DNA of 64,000 bases from Pandoraea communis (GCF_902459745.1 NZ_CABPSJ010000001.1:248001-312000), one strand, 5' to 3'. Shown: positions 7,863 to 17,528, counted from the stretch's first letter. Numbers and translations are program-made. The notes: generated by a model from the letters alone, not told the origin.

Positions 7863-9695
7863 ATGAATGCCAAATATCCAGCGACGGCCCCCCAGCAACC
7901 GGCGGCCGCCGGCGACGGCCCGCAGGCCATGACGCCGTCTGAAGCCTTCGTCGAAACGATGGTCGCCAATGGCGTGAGCGAGATGTTCGGCATCATGGGC
8001 TCGGCCTTCATGGACGCGATGGACATCTTTGCGCCGGCCGGCATTCGCCTGATCCCGGTGGTGCACGAGCAAGGCGCCGGTCACATGGCCGACGGTTACG
8101 CTCGCGTGTCGGGCCGTCACGGTGTCGTGATCGGCCAGAACGGCCCCGGCATCAGCAATTGCGTGACGGCCATTGCCGCCGCCTACTGGGCCCATAGCCC
8201 GGTCGTCATCGTCACGCCGGAGGCCGGCACGATGGGCATCGGTCTCGGTGGCTTCCAGGAAGCGAAGCAATTGCCGATGTTCCAGGAGTTCACGAAGTAT
8301 CAGGGTCACGTGACGCACCCGGCCCGCATGGCCGAATTCACCGGCCGTTGCTTCGATCGCGCAATGGCCGAAATGGGCCCGACGCAGCTCAACATCCCGC
8401 GCGACTACTTCTACGGTCAGATCAAGACCGAGATTCCGCGCCCGCAACGTCTCGACCGTGGCGCAGGCGGTGACGAACGCCTCAACGAAGCGGCCGAACT
8501 GCTCGCCCAAGCCAGATTCCCGGTCATCATCTCGGGGGGCGGCGTGGTCATGGCCGACGCCATCGAGGCGTGCAAGGCGCTCGCCGAACGTCTGGGTGCA
8601 CCGGTGGTAAACAGCTATCTGCACAACGACTCGTTCCCGGCCAACCACCCGCTGTGGTGCGGCCCGCTCGGCTATCAAGGCTCGAAGGCCGCGATGAAGC
8701 TGCTCGCTCAGGCCGACGTGGTCGTCGCACTCGGCTCGCGTCTCGGACCGTTCGGCACGCTGCCGCAACACGGTCTGGACTACTGGCCGAAGCACGCCAA
8801 GATCATCCAGATCGATGCCGATCACAAGATGCTCGGCCTCGTGAAGAAGATCTCGGTCGGTATCTGCGGCGACGCGAAGGCGGCTGCCGTGGCACTGTCG
8901 CAGCGTCTGGCCGAACGCACGCTCGTGTGCGATGCCACGCGCGCCGCCCGCGCCGACCAGATCGCTACCGAAAAGGCGGCGTGGGAGAAGGAACTCGACG
9001 AATGGACGCACGAGCGCGATCCGTACAGCCTCGACATGATCGAAGAACAAAAGCGCGAGCGCACTTTCAACGGCGGTGAGTATCTGCATCCGCGTCAGGT
9101 GTTGCGCGAGTTGGAGAAGGCCATGCCGGAAGACGTCATGGTCTCGACCGACATCGGCAACATCAACTCGGTGGCCAACAGCTATCTGCGCTTCAACAAG
9201 CCGCGCAGCTTCTTCGCGGCCATGAGCTGGGGCAACTGCGGCTACGCGTTCCCGACGATCATCGGCGCCAAGGTCGCCGCGCCGCACCGGCCGGCGATCT
9301 CGTATGCGGGCGATGGGGCGTGGGGCATGAGCCTGATGGAAACGCTCACCTGCGTGCGTCACAACATTCCCGTCACGGCCGTGGTCTTCCATAACCGACA
9401 GTGGGGCGCCGAGAAGAAGAATCAGGTGGACTTCTACAACCGGCGCTTCGTGGCAGGCGAACTCGAGAGCCCGAGCTTTGCCAACATCGCGCGGGCGATG
9501 GGTGCCGAGGGCATCGTGGTCGATCGTCTGGAAGACGTAGGCCCGGCACTCAAGAAAGCCATCGATCTGCAGATGAATCACGGCAAGACGACGATCATCG
9601 AAATCATGTGTACCCGCGAGCTGGGCGATCCGTTCCGCCGCGACGCGCTGTCGAAGCCCGTGCGCATGCTCGACAAGTACAAGGACTACGTCTGA
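7863..9695 (+). CDS. xsc: sulfoacetaldehyde acetyltransferase
   Basis: ThDP-dependent enzyme (610 aa) converting sulfoacetaldehyde plus phosphate into acetyl phosphate and sulfite, the desulfonating step of taurine dissimilation. Residues 22-80 carry the start of the Pyr domain with the ThDP-activating glutamate E69 in VVHEQGAGHMADGYAR. The central region has VVNSYLHNDSFPANHPLW, and the PP domain carries the ThDP/Mg motif GDGAWGMSLMETL near residue 483. The sequence follows Xsc rather than acetolactate synthase (GIMGSAFMDAMDIF, FGTLPQHGLDYWPKHAKIIQ). The ATG at 7863 follows CACCGGAGACACC. Upstream lie a candidate promoter and an IclR-like dyad; a terminator follows. Confidence 0.96.
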   Translation: MNAKYPATAPQQPAAAGDGPQAMTPSEAFVETMVANGVSEMFGIMGSAFMDAMDIFAPAGIRLIPVVHEQGAGHMADGYARVSGRHGVVIGQNGPGISNCVTAIAAAYWAHSPVVIVTPEAGTMGIGLGGFQEAKQLPMFQEFTKYQGHVTHPARMAEFTGRCFDRAMAEMGPTQLNIPRDYFYGQIKTEIPRPQRLDRGAGGDERLNEAAELLAQARFPVIISGGGVVMADAIEACKALAERLGAPVVNSYLHNDSFPANHPLWCGPLGYQGSKAAMKLLAQADVVVALGSRLGPFGTLPQHGLDYWPKHAKIIQIDADHKMLGLVKKISVGICGDAKAAAVALSQRLAERTLVCDATRAARADQIATEKAAWEKELDEWTHERDPYSLDMIEEQKRERTFNGGEYLHPRQVLRELEKAMPEDVMVSTDIGNINSVANSYLRFNKPRSFFAAMSWGNCGYAFPTIIGAKVAAPHRPAISYAGDGAWGMSLMETLTCVRHNIPVTAVVFHNRQWGAEKKNQVDFYNRRFVAGELESPSFANIARAMGAEGIVVDRLEDVGPALKKAIDLQMNHGKTTIIEIMCTRELGDPFRRDALSKPVRMLDKYKDYV

Positions 9696-9719
9696 CGCGG
9701 TTGAGGTCATTCGTGTGAC

Positions 9720-9760
9720 AGCGCTCCCGGCTCTGTGGGTGCCGGGGGCGCTTTTTATTT
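9720..9760 (+). terminator. rho-independent terminator between xsc and pta
   Basis: AGCGCTCCCGGC (9720-9731) pairs with GCCGGGGGCGCT (9741-9752) over 12 bp with one G-T wobble and a 9-nt loop, followed by TTTTTATTT. It ends only about 11 bp before the pta start. Confidence 0.85.
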
Positions 9761-9770
9761 TCTCGACATC

Positions 9771-10811
9771 ATGAAAGCCATCAATCGCATCATCGATACC
9801 GCGCGCCGCGCACCGATGCGCATCGTGCTGTGCGAATCGGAAGACGAGCGGATGCTCACCGCCACCGCCCGCGCCACACGCGAGGGTATCGCACGCATCG
9901 TACTCGTCGGCGATATCGGCAAGACCCGGCGCGCGGCCGAGGCGGCACACATCGATCTGGCCGGCATGGAGCTGATCGATCCTGCGACGTCGGCGATGAC
10001 GGACGCGTTCGCGCAAACGTGGCACGACATGCGCGCAAACAAGGGAATGACGCGCGCGCGCGCCACCGAGGAGATGCGCTCGCCGCTGGGTTTCGCCAAC
10101 ATGATGGTGCGACTCGGCCACGCCGACGGCGCCGTTGCCGGCGCCGTGAACACGACCGCCGATGTGGTGCGCATGGCCATACAGATCATTGGCGTGCAAC
10201 CGTCGTTTCAACTCGTATCGAGCTTCTTTCTGATGATGCTCTGCGAGCCGTTCCACACGATGAAGGGCGGTCTGATCTTTTCCGACTGCGCCCTTGTCGT
10301 CGATCCCGATGCTGCCCAGCTCGCGCAAATCGCCCTTGCCGCGGCCGACAGTGCCAGCGCCCTGCTCATGGAGCCGCCGCGCGTCGCCATGCTGTCGTTT
10401 TCGACGAGCGGCAGCGCGAAACATGCGGCCGTGGACAAAGTCGTGGAAGCGACGCGTCTCGTCAAGGAGGCCCGGCCGGCGTTGGCCATCGACGGCGACG
10501 TCCAGCTCGATGCTGCCATCGTCTCCGAAATCGCTCAGCGCAAGGTTGCGCACTCGCAAGTCGAGGGGCATGCCAACACGCTCATCTTCCCCAATCTCGA
10601 CGCCGGCAATATCGGCTACAAGCTGGCCGAACGCATCGGCGGCGCAAAGGCAATCGGCCCCTTGCTGCAAGGGCTGAACCGTCCGGCAAACGACCTGTCG
10701 CGCGGTTGCAGCGCCGACGACATCTACTACGTGATCGGCGTGACCTGCGTGCAAGCGCAGGCTGCCCGCGCGAAACTCACCGGAACGTCGCCGCTCGCCA
10801 CCCGGCGGTGA
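9771..10811 (+). CDS. pta: phosphate acetyltransferase
   Basis: Single-domain Pta (346 aa) converting the acetyl phosphate released by Xsc to acetyl-CoA. Family motifs are present: MRIVLCESEDERML, RATEEMRSPLGFANMMVRLGHADGAVAGAVNTTADVVR-type core, KGGLIFSDCALVVDPDA, VAMLSFSTSGSAKH and the C-terminal GAKAIGPLLQGLNRPANDLSRGCS. It is the short form without the N-terminal DRTGG domains, as is usual beside xsc. The ATG at 9771 has no good ribosome-binding site and lies just after a terminator, so expression may depend on read-through or a promoter inside xsc. It ends 20 bp from the convergent cobT-like gene. Confidence 0.93.
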   Translation: MKAINRIIDTARRAPMRIVLCESEDERMLTATARATREGIARIVLVGDIGKTRRAAEAAHIDLAGMELIDPATSAMTDAFAQTWHDMRANKGMTRARATEEMRSPLGFANMMVRLGHADGAVAGAVNTTADVVRMAIQIIGVQPSFQLVSSFFLMMLCEPFHTMKGGLIFSDCALVVDPDAAQLAQIALAAADSASALLMEPPRVAMLSFSTSGSAKHAAVDKVVEATRLVKEARPALAIDGDVQLDAAIVSEIAQRKVAHSQVEGHANTLIFPNLDAGNIGYKLAERIGGAKAIGPLLQGLNRPANDLSRGCSADDIYYVIGVTCVQAQAARAKLTGTSPLATRR

Positions 10812-10831
10812 TGCGTCACTCGGGCGGGATG

Positions 10832-12574
10832 TTATCCGTGCGCGCGACGGCCGCCGGTGCCGATCCAGTCGACAAGTCTCGAGAGCGTCGTCATGTCGGG
10901 AAGTGCGCTCAGATCCAACGCAAGCGAGTTCCGGTAATACGGGCTGAGATCCAGGCCGACGCCGAGGCCCAGCACCTCCACGTCGCCGAGGACGCGCTGC
11001 TGCGCCACGACCTCACGCAAATGATGATCGAGATAGTGCTCGTCGTTGACCTGGTTGGTGGCCGCGTCCATTGGGCTACCGTCCGAAATCACGATCAGCA
11101 GACGCCGGTTCGCGCTGCGTGAGCGCAACCGCTCGCAAGCCCATTCCACCGCCTCGCCGTCCACCCCCTCGCGAAACAGATCGGCCTTGAACAACGACGC
11201 AATGCCGGTTCGCGCGCGCCGCCAACTCGTGACGGCGTCTTTGAAGATCAGATGCGAGACTTCGTTCAGACGCCCCGGGAATCGGGGTTTGCCATGCGCG
11301 AGCCAATCGGCGCGGGCGCGTCCGCCGTTCCACGCGCCGGTCGTGAAACCCAGGATTTCGTTGGTGACACCCGCCGCGTCGAGTGCGCGGGACAAAACGT
11401 CGACAATCATCGCCACAGCTTCGATGTGCGCTTTCATCGACCCTGAGCAATCGATCAGGAAGCTCACCATCGATTCGGCAATCAACGTGTGCTTCTCGAG
11501 CCGGAACAGCCGCCGCTCGGCAGGCGAACTGACCAGTTGCGCAAGGCGTCGTCCGTCGATGCGTCCGTGCTCTTCGCCGAACGACCAGCCGTCGCGTTGC
11601 GGCACCGCCAGCGCCGCCTTGAGGGCACGCGCGAGCCTTGGCACGTTGATCGCTTGCGCAACGATTCGCTCGTCGAGGCGCTCGCGGAATTCGGTCAGCA
11701 GCGCGTGACGCACGAGCGTGCCGGCATACAGTTCGCGGTCGTAGCGATTCGTGAAGACGCGATAGCCTTGCGCCGACGCCTTAAGCACGCGGCTATCGCC
11801 CGAGTGCGCGAGCGTGATGCCGTCGTCTTCCCGTTCGTCGAAATCGAGAAAAAGCGAGAAGGCATTGCGCGCGCCTTTTTCCTGCTCGTCGTCCTTATCC
11901 GTGCCTTCCGCTTGCTCGCCGCCCGACGCACGAATCAGTCCCGCGATGTCGGCGGCCAGCGCCCGCGCACACACGGCGAAGGCCGCCTGATCGGCCCGCG
12001 TTCGGCGCATGCCCGCGAGCGCGCCGCCGATACGCGGCGCGATGGCCATGCGCGTGGCTTCGATCAGTCCTTCCGTGTCCTCGACGACGGGATAACCCGT
12101 CAATCTCGACCAGGCCATTTGCGCGACGGTGTACAGCAACAACCCGACGTGACTGTCGGCCACGCCGGTCACATGCATCGCGCGCGACCACGCTTCGAAC
12201 CGGTCGCGCAAGTTCTTCGCCACGCCGGGCATGCCCGCCGGGACGAACGTCTCGCAACGCAATTGCTCCATCAGATCGAAGAGCAGTCGCTCGAGCGGTG
12301 CTTCGGGTTGCAGGCGGCGGTGCAACGCAGCGTCGCTGTGCCGCAGCCGTAGCGCCGCACCGTCGGCAGCACCGCGCAACGTGTCCGACGCGGCGGCAGA
12401 TCCCGGCAGCGTTTGCAGATGCGGCGCATGCAGCGGCAGCGGGCGCATGTTCCGGCACAGGCGCGTGCCGCTGTAATGCAGCGCAGCGTCGCCGGTCAAC
12501 GCGCGCACCGTCGCGGCACACAGGGCCTCACCGCGCGCCGCGCGCCGTGCCGCCTCGCGCTCGGAGATCGTCAC
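10832..12574 (-). CDS. VWA-domain protein, CobT-like cobaltochelatase subunit homologue
   Basis: 580-aa protein whose C-terminal half closely follows CobT: MIDAS motif [32 protein letters not shown]-type segment, [36 protein letters not shown] and the final [18 protein letters not shown]. The N-terminal half includes a CobT-like helical region and an acidic Asp/Glu stretch ([15 protein letters not shown]). With the upstream AAA+ protein it forms a MoxR/VWA-type module, which in CobNST drives ATP-dependent cobalt insertion into hydrogenobyrinic acid a,c-diamide. No cobN is in the window. The start codon overlaps the AAA+ stop by 4 bp. Whether it serves cobalamin synthesis or another metalloenzyme is open. 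Confidence 0.75.
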   Translation of the reverse strand: MTISEREAARRAARGEALCAATVRALTGDAALHYSGTRLCRNMRPLPLHAPHLQTLPGSAAASDTLRGAADGAALRLRHSDAALHRRLQPEAPLERLLFDLMEQLRCETFVPAGMPGVAKNLRDRFEAWSRAMHVTGVADSHVGLLLYTVAQMAWSRLTGYPVVEDTEGLIEATRMAIAPRIGGALAGMRRTRADQAAFAVCARALAADIAGLIRASGGEQAEGTDKDDEQEKGARNAFSLFLDFDEREDDGITLAHSGDSRVLKASAQGYRVFTNRYDRELYAGTLVRHALLTEFRERLDERIVAQAINVPRLARALKAALAVPQRDGWSFGEEHGRIDGRRLAQLVSSPAERRLFRLEKHTLIAESMVSFLIDCSGSMKAHIEAVAMIVDVLSRALDAAGVTNEILGFTTGAWNGGRARADWLAHGKPRFPGRLNEVSHLIFKDAVTSWRRARTGIASLFKADLFREGVDGEAVEWACERLRSRSANRRLLIVISDGSPMDAATNQVNDEHYLDHHLREVVAQQRVLGDVEVLGLGVGLDLSPYYRNSLALDLSALPDMTTLSRLVDWIGTGGRRAHG

Positions 12575-13557
12575 GATGCACCGGCCAGCAGCGAGCGGCC
12601 ACCCTCGTTGGCGGGTAACTCATGGCCGAAAGCGCGCTGGTAAAACTCGGCCACCACGGCGCGCTCGGCCTCGTCGCACTTGTTCAGGAACGTGAGGCGA
12701 AACGCCAGTCCGGCGTCGCGGAAAATGCCGACGTTCTCCGCCCAGTTGATTACCGTGCGCGGCGACATGAGCGTCGACAGATCACCGGTGGCGAACCCCC
12801 TGCGCGTGAGTTCCGCCACGCTCACCATCGAGTCGATGAGCGTACGTCCGGCATCGTTGTCGAGTTCGGGCACACGCGCCAGCACGATGCCCGCTTCATC
12901 CTCGCGCGACAGATAGTTGAGCGTTGCGACGACGTTCCAGCGGTCGATCTGCGCGTGATTGAGTACCTGCGTGCCGTGATACAGACCGTTGAGATTGCCC
13001 AGGCCGACGGTGTTCGTCGTGGCAAACATGCGGAAGGCCGGATGCGGATGTATCACGCGATTCTGGTCGAGTAGCGTGAGCTTGCCGTCGCGCTCCAGAA
13101 TGCGCTGGATCACGAACATCACGTCAGGACGGCCGGCGTCGTACTCGTCGAAAATCAGCGCCACCGGGCGTTGCAGCGCCCACGGCACAATACCTTCCTG
13201 AAACTCGGTGATCTGATGCCCGTCGCGCACGACGATGGCGTCTTTGCCCACCAGATCGAGACGGCTGATATGTCCGTCGAGATTCACCCGGACGCACGGC
13301 CAGTTCAGCCGCGCCGCCACCTGTTCGACATGCGTGGATTTGCCGGTGCCGTGCATGCCCTGCACCATCACGCGCCGGTTGCACATGAAGCCGGCGAGAA
13401 TCGCCAGCGTAACGTCGGGGTTGAAGCGGTACGCCGTGTCGATTTCGGGTACGTGATCGTCGCGCTCGCTGAACGCCGGCACCTGCAGATCCGTATCGAT
13501 GCCGAATACGGTGCGGGCGTCGACCAGGCGATCCGGTTGCTGGGTTGCGGTCTCCAT
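12571..13557 (-). CDS. AAA+ ATPase, CobS-like cobaltochelatase subunit homologue
   Basis: 328-aa MoxR-type AAA+ protein very close to Cob[22 protein letters not shown] near the N-terminus, Walker [31 protein letters not shown], Walker [14 protein letters not shown] and sensor-like [13 protein letters not shown]. The ATG at 13557 (METATQQ) is chosen because GGAGAGGAA precedes it; a longer frame to 13599 has no such site. It is the first gene of a two-gene operon with the CobT-like protein (4-bp overlap) and is divergent from an iclR gene. The motor is expected to remodel the VWA partner during metal insertion. Confidence 0.8.
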   Translation of the reverse strand: METATQQPDRLVDARTVFGIDTDLQVPAFSERDDHVPEIDTAYRFNPDVTLAILAGFMCNRRVMVQGMHGTGKSTHVEQVAARLNWPCVRVNLDGHISRLDLVGKDAIVVRDGHQITEFQEGIVPWALQRPVALIFDEYDAGRPDVMFVIQRILERDGKLTLLDQNRVIHPHPAFRMFATTNTVGLGNLNGLYHGTQVLNHAQIDRWNVVATLNYLSREDEAGIVLARVPELDNDAGRTLIDSMVSVAELTRRGFATGDLSTLMSPRTVINWAENVGIFRDAGLAFRLTFLNKCDEAERAVVAEFYQRAFGHELPANEGGRSLLAGAS

Positions 13558-13630
13558 CACGTTCCTCTCCTGTTCTGCTGTTTCACTGTGCCGAGGCAAT
13601 GTCAGGGCATCATATCGTTAACCATTTTTA

Positions 13631-13645
13631 GAAACAATTCGTTCC
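13631..13645. promoter_or_regulatory. IclR-like dyad in the cobS-like/iclR divergent region
   Basis: GAAACAATTCGTTCC matches GAAACGAATCGTTTC at 15752-15766 in 12 of 15 positions and the reverse complement of the xsc site in 11 of 15. It lies in the A/T-rich divergent region between the CobS-like gene and the iclR gene starting at 13795. An operator function is inferred. Confidence 0.45.
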
Positions 13646-13794
13646 GATTAATAAAATATTCGATTGACACTATCCCGTTGGCTCATCGACATTCGAACGA
13701 ACTGAAACGCATCGAGAACCGGCCAATGGCGTTCAATCCGCTCGATAGTTCGTTTGGGTACAATACCGCTGATCCATTTTCCGGAACGGCGCAT

Positions 13795-14583
13795 ATGAAC
13801 GACGCAGCGACCCAGCACGACACCCCGTCGGAGAACAAGGCGGATACCCCGACCCTGCGGGCGTTTGCGCTGCTCGAATATCTCGTTGCCGCCGACGCAC
13901 CGGTGTCGCTCGCCGACATGGCGCATGACATCCAGATGCCGAAGGCTTCGCTGCACCGCATGCTCGGCTCGCTCGAGGCGGGCGGGCTCGTGATTCGCGA
14001 ACCGGGGCAGAAGAACGCCTACGTGATCGGCCCGCGTCTCGCGCAACTGAGTCTGGGTGTGATGATGCAGGCGGGCGCACGGCGCATGCGTCATGCGATT
14101 CTCGGCCGCCTCGTGGCCGATCTCGGCGAGACGTGCAACCTCACGATGCTGCACGAAACCGAAGTGCTCTATCTCGATCGCATGGAGGCGCCGTGGCCGC
14201 TGCGTCTCGATCTCAAACCGGGGTCGCATGTGCCCGCACACAGCAGTGCGAGCGGCAAGTTGCTGCTCGCCATGATGCCGCGCGAGCAACGTGCCGCCCT
14301 GCTGCGTGCGATGAAGCTGCAACGCTTCACGCCGAATACGCTGACCGATCCCGAATTGCTGGAGAGCGAACTCGACCGCATTGCGCATAAGGGCATCGCC
14401 GTCGATAACGAAGAATTCGTGCTGGGCATTGCATGCGTCGCCGCGCCCGTACTCAAGGAAGACGGCTCATGCATCGCCGCGGTGGCTGTGCACGCCCCCG
14501 TCTCGCGCACGTCGTTGTCGAAGGCGATGGAGTTCGTGCCGCGTCTGCGAGAAGCCGCAAAGGAACTCGCCAAGACGTTCTGA
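13795..14583 (+). CDS. IclR-family transcriptional regulator
   Basis: 262-aa IclR protein. The N-terminal winged helix (about residues 20-85) shows TLRAFALLEYLVAADAPVSL and MPKASLHRMLGSLEAGGLV. The effector domain shows ETCNLTMLHETEVLYLDRME, LKPGSHVPAHSSASGKLLLA and GIAVDNEEFVLGIACVAAPV, all typical. The ATG at 13795 gives a normal family length; an in-frame ATG at 13726 would add 23 residues. It is divergent from the cobST-like operon and convergent with another iclR gene 4 bp away. The shared 15-bp dyads suggest control of xsc, the cobST-like pair or the GMC operon; the ligand is unknown. Confidence 0.88.
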   Translation: MNDAATQHDTPSENKADTPTLRAFALLEYLVAADAPVSLADMAHDIQMPKASLHRMLGSLEAGGLVIREPGQKNAYVIGPRLAQLSLGVMMQAGARRMRHAILGRLVADLGETCNLTMLHETEVLYLDRMEAPWPLRLDLKPGSHVPAHSSASGKLLLAMMPREQRAALLRAMKLQRFTPNTLTDPELLESELDRIAHKGIAVDNEEFVLGIACVAAPVLKEDGSCIAAVAVHAPVSRTSLSKAMEFVPRLREAAKELAKTF

Positions 14584-14587
14584 CGCG

Positions 14588-15460
14588 TCAGAACGCTTTC
14601 GACTTTTCTTCCGCGTCCGCTTTTTTCGCCAACGCCTGCGTCTTGCCGGTCCGCTGCCAGTCGAGCAGCGGCGCGAGCGCCGTCGCGGTGTCACGCAGCG
14701 TCGGCACCAGTCCCAACAGTTGCTCCAGCGTCACGCGCGCCGTCGGACCATGCACGGCGAGCACCGCGCGCACGTGTCCGTCCTCGATCGCGCGCACCGG
14801 CACGCCTACCGCGACCATGCCACGCACAAACTCTTCGTTGTCGATGCCGATGCCGCGCGCGGCCAGCCGGTCCAGCTCCGCGTCAAGCAGGCTGACGTCC
14901 GTGATCGTGCGTGGCGTCATGCGTTTGAGCGACAAGCGCGAGAGCACCGCCCGACGCTCGGCCGCCGCCATCTGGGACAGGAACAACTTGCCGCTCGCCG
15001 TGCAATGCAACGGCACGCGCATGCCGGGATGCATCTGCATGCGCAGCGGTTCGTTCGTCTCCACTCGCTCGATGTAGAGCACCTCATCGCCGTCGAGCGC
15101 CGTCAGATTCACGGTCTCGCCCACGCGATCGACCAGCGTGCGCAGCAGCGAACGCGCGGCGCGCGTGAAGTTGTTGTTCGCCAGCGTGACCAGCGCCAGT
15201 CGCGCGGACCGAGGCCCCAACGACAGGCCTCGCTCCGAGCCGCGCGAATCGGGCACATGCGCAACGTAGCCGCACAACTCGAGCGCCTCGATCAGGCGCA
15301 TGAGTGTGGCCTTCGGAATCGACAGACGCGTCGCGAGTTGCGACAACGTGTAGGGCTGTCCGGCCATCGCCAATCGCTCGATGACGGCCAGCGCCCGCAA
15401 GTTCCGCGCCTCGTCGCTCGCGCGCAAGTCCCCATCGTCCAGCGTGCCCGTCTCGCGCAT
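14588..15460 (-). CDS. IclR-family transcriptional regulator
   Basis: 290-aa IclR protein. HTH: LRALAVIERLAMAGQPYTLS and IPKATLMRLIEALELCGYV. Effector domain: GETVNLTALDGDEVLYIERVE, MHPGMRVPLHCTASGKLFLS and GIGIDNEEFVRGMVAVGVPV. The ATG at 15460 is supported by GCGAGGAGGCGCG directly upstream; a start at 15484 is possible but lacks this. The C-terminus has a short Lys/Asp/Glu-rich tail (ALAKKADAEEKSKAF). It is divergent from the GMC oxidoreductase gene, its likely target, and its stop codon shares a 10-bp palindrome (14581-14590) with that of the convergent iclR gene. Confidence 0.88.
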   Translation of the reverse strand: MRETGTLDDGDLRASDEARNLRALAVIERLAMAGQPYTLSQLATRLSIPKATLMRLIEALELCGYVAHVPDSRGSERGLSLGPRSARLALVTLANNNFTRAARSLLRTLVDRVGETVNLTALDGDEVLYIERVETNEPLRMQMHPGMRVPLHCTASGKLFLSQMAAAERRAVLSRLSLKRMTPRTITDVSLLDAELDRLAARGIGIDNEEFVRGMVAVGVPVRAIEDGHVRAVLAVHGPTARVTLEQLLGLVPTLRDTATALAPLLDWQRTGKTQALAKKADAEEKSKAF

Positions 15461-15804
15461 CGCGCCTCCTCGCTCGTCGCTCATACGCAATAAAGGAAAC
15501 AAAATATACCAATTAATCGAATGGCATCTGCCTCGGGATAACCCCGGTGCAAGGCTGCTCACGCACCGAATACGCCGTTGATCGATGCGCCGCGCCCGCA
15601 CCTCCCCCTCCCTAGTAAAACCCCGCAGATGCGCCGCAACAATTGTCGCGTTCTGAGACGGCAAGCGCGAAATCCGTTTCAGTTTTCCGTTGCGCACCGC
15701 TTTTCGCTTGGCATTTGCGTACCGCTCGCCGACATTGGATCGAAACAATCCGAAACGAATCGTTTCATCCCATCGAAGCAGACGCGAGGCAGGAGACAGG
15801 CGGT
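15461..15804. promoter_or_regulatory. iclR-GMC oxidoreductase divergent control region
   Basis: 344 bp without a gene. The side next to iclR is A/T-rich around AATAAAGGAAACAAAATATACC (15489 on, quoted in part). The side next to the GMC gene carries the dyad GAAACGAATCGTTTC (15752-15766, 7-bp perfect arms around one base), preceded by a second GAAAC half-site at 15742-15746. These are likely operator sites for the divergent IclR protein. AGGAGACAGG at about 15791-15800 is the ribosome-binding site of the GMC gene. Confidence 0.5.
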
Positions 15805-17484
15805 ATGGAACATGAGGTCGACTATCTGATCGTCGGTGCGGGCTCCGCCGGGTGCGTGCTCGCCAATCGTCTGAGCGCAGATCCCGCGTGCCGGGTGTTG
15901 CTGCTCGAGGCCGGCGGCCCCGATAGCAATCCATGGATTCACATCCCGGTCGGCTATTTCAAGACGATGCACGACCCGGAACTCGACTGGTGCTATCGCA
16001 CCGAGGCCGACGCCAATGTCGCCGGCCGCCGGATCGACTGGCCGCGCGGCAAGGTGCTCGGCGGCTCAAGCTCGCTCAACGGCCTGCTCTACGTGCGAGG
16101 TCAGCGCGAAGACTACGACCACTGGGCCGCACTGGGCAATCGCGGCTGGCGCTACGCCGACGTGCTGCCGTACTTCCGCAAATCGGAGGATCAGGAGCAC
16201 GGCGCGAACGAGTATCACGGCGTTGGCGGCCCGCTGAAGGTGTCCGACCTGCGCCTGCGCCGTCCCATCGCAGAACACTTCATCGCCGCCGCGAAAGATA
16301 CCGGCATCCCCTTCAACGAGGACTATAACGGCGCGACACAGGAAGGCGTCGGCTACTTCCAGCAGACGGCCTTCAAAGGGCTTCGCTGGAGCACGGCCAA
16401 GGGCTTTCTCAAGCCGATTCGCGAACGCCGAAACCTGATCGTGGAGACGCGGGCGCAGACGTGCCGTGTCCTGTTTGAAGGCAAGCGCGCCATCGGCGTG
16501 GAATATCTGCAAAACGGCGAGCGCAAGAAGGCGCGCGCGGGCGTGGAGGTCATTCTTGCGGCCGGGGCCATCGGCTCGCCGCAGATACTGCAAAACTCGG
16601 GGGTAGGTCCGACAACGGTGCTCGCCAAGGCGGGCGTTGCGTTGCGGCATGCGTTGCCCGGTGTCGGCCAGAATCTGCAAGATCACCTGCAAGTGCGTCT
16701 GGTCTTCAAAACCCGCGAGCGCACGCTCAACGACGAAGTGAACAACCCGCTGCGCAAGGCGCTCATCGGCCTGCAATACGCGATGTTCCGTACCGGGCCG
16801 CTCACGCTCGCCGCCAGTCAGGTGACGATCTTCACGCGCTCGCGCCCGGACTGTCCCGACATTACGCGCCCCGACATTCAGTTCCACATGCAGCCGCTGT
16901 CCGCCGACAAGCCGGGCACGGGGGCGCACCGGTTCTCGGCATTCACGTCGTCCGTCTGCCAGTTGCGTCCGTTCAGCCGGGGCAGTGTCGAGATCCGGTC
17001 CAACGACCCGCTGCAATACCCGGTCATTCAGGCCAACTATCTGTCGGACGAGCGCGACCATCGCGTTGTGATTGACGGCATCAAGGTGGCGCGCCGCATT
17101 GCCGCAGCACCTTCGCTCGCACCGCACATCATCAGCGAGTTCGTTCCCGGGGCGCAGTACCGGAGCGACGACGAGTTGCTACAGGCCGCACGCCAGTTCA
17201 GTCAGTCGATCTATCACCCGGCAGGCACCTGCAAGATGGGGCACGACGCCATGGCGGTCGTCGACGACCGTCTGCGCGTGCACGGTCTCGCGGCGCTGCG
17301 CGTCGTGGACGCGTCGATCATGCCCGAGTTGGTCTCGGGCAACACGAATGCACCGACCATCATGATCGCCGAGAAGGCGGCCGACATGATTCTCGAAGAC
17401 AGGGAGCCGGCGTCGGGCATGCAGGAGATTCGCGGCAGCACGCAGGCACCAGAGGAAGCGGCAAGCGTTGCCGTCGCGATTTAG
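15805..17484 (+). CDS. GMC-family FAD oxidoreductase (choline/alcohol dehydrogenase-like)
   Basis: 559-aa glucose-methanol-choline oxidoreductase. The FAD-binding motif [20 protein letters not shown] is at residues 5-24, the GMC signature 1 in [21 protein letters not shown] near residue 95, and signature 2 ([20 protein letters not shown]) mid-protein. The C-terminal active-site region [12 protein letters not shown] and [15 protein letters not shown]-type ending are intact. The natural substrate is an alcohol that cannot be deduced. The ATG at 15805 follows AGGAGACAGG. It is followed 44 bp later by an MHS symporter, suggesting uptake and oxidation of the same compound under control of the divergent IclR. 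Confidence 0.9.
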   Translation: MEHEVDYLIVGAGSAGCVLANRLSADPACRVLLLEAGGPDSNPWIHIPVGYFKTMHDPELDWCYRTEADANVAGRRIDWPRGKVLGGSSSLNGLLYVRGQREDYDHWAALGNRGWRYADVLPYFRKSEDQEHGANEYHGVGGPLKVSDLRLRRPIAEHFIAAAKDTGIPFNEDYNGATQEGVGYFQQTAFKGLRWSTAKGFLKPIRERRNLIVETRAQTCRVLFEGKRAIGVEYLQNGERKKARAGVEVILAAGAIGSPQILQNSGVGPTTVLAKAGVALRHALPGVGQNLQDHLQVRLVFKTRERTLNDEVNNPLRKALIGLQYAMFRTGPLTLAASQVTIFTRSRPDCPDITRPDIQFHMQPLSADKPGTGAHRFSAFTSSVCQLRPFSRGSVEIRSNDPLQYPVIQANYLSDERDHRVVIDGIKVARRIAAAPSLAPHIISEFVPGAQYRSDDELLQAARQFSQSIYHPAGTCKMGHDAMAVVDDRLRVHGLAALRVVDASIMPELVSGNTNAPTIMIAEKAADMILEDREPASGMQEIRGSTQAPEEAASVAVAI

Positions 17485-17528
17485 CCAATCACGTCAGCCC
17501 CCAACCATTACAAGATCCGGAGACAACC

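Noticed and set aside
7848-10754. 968-codon open frame on the minus strand across xsc and pta
   Set aside because: It is antisense to two clear enzymes, is rich in His/Arg/Asp/Gly as expected for a mirror frame of G+C-rich genes, and shows no family motif.
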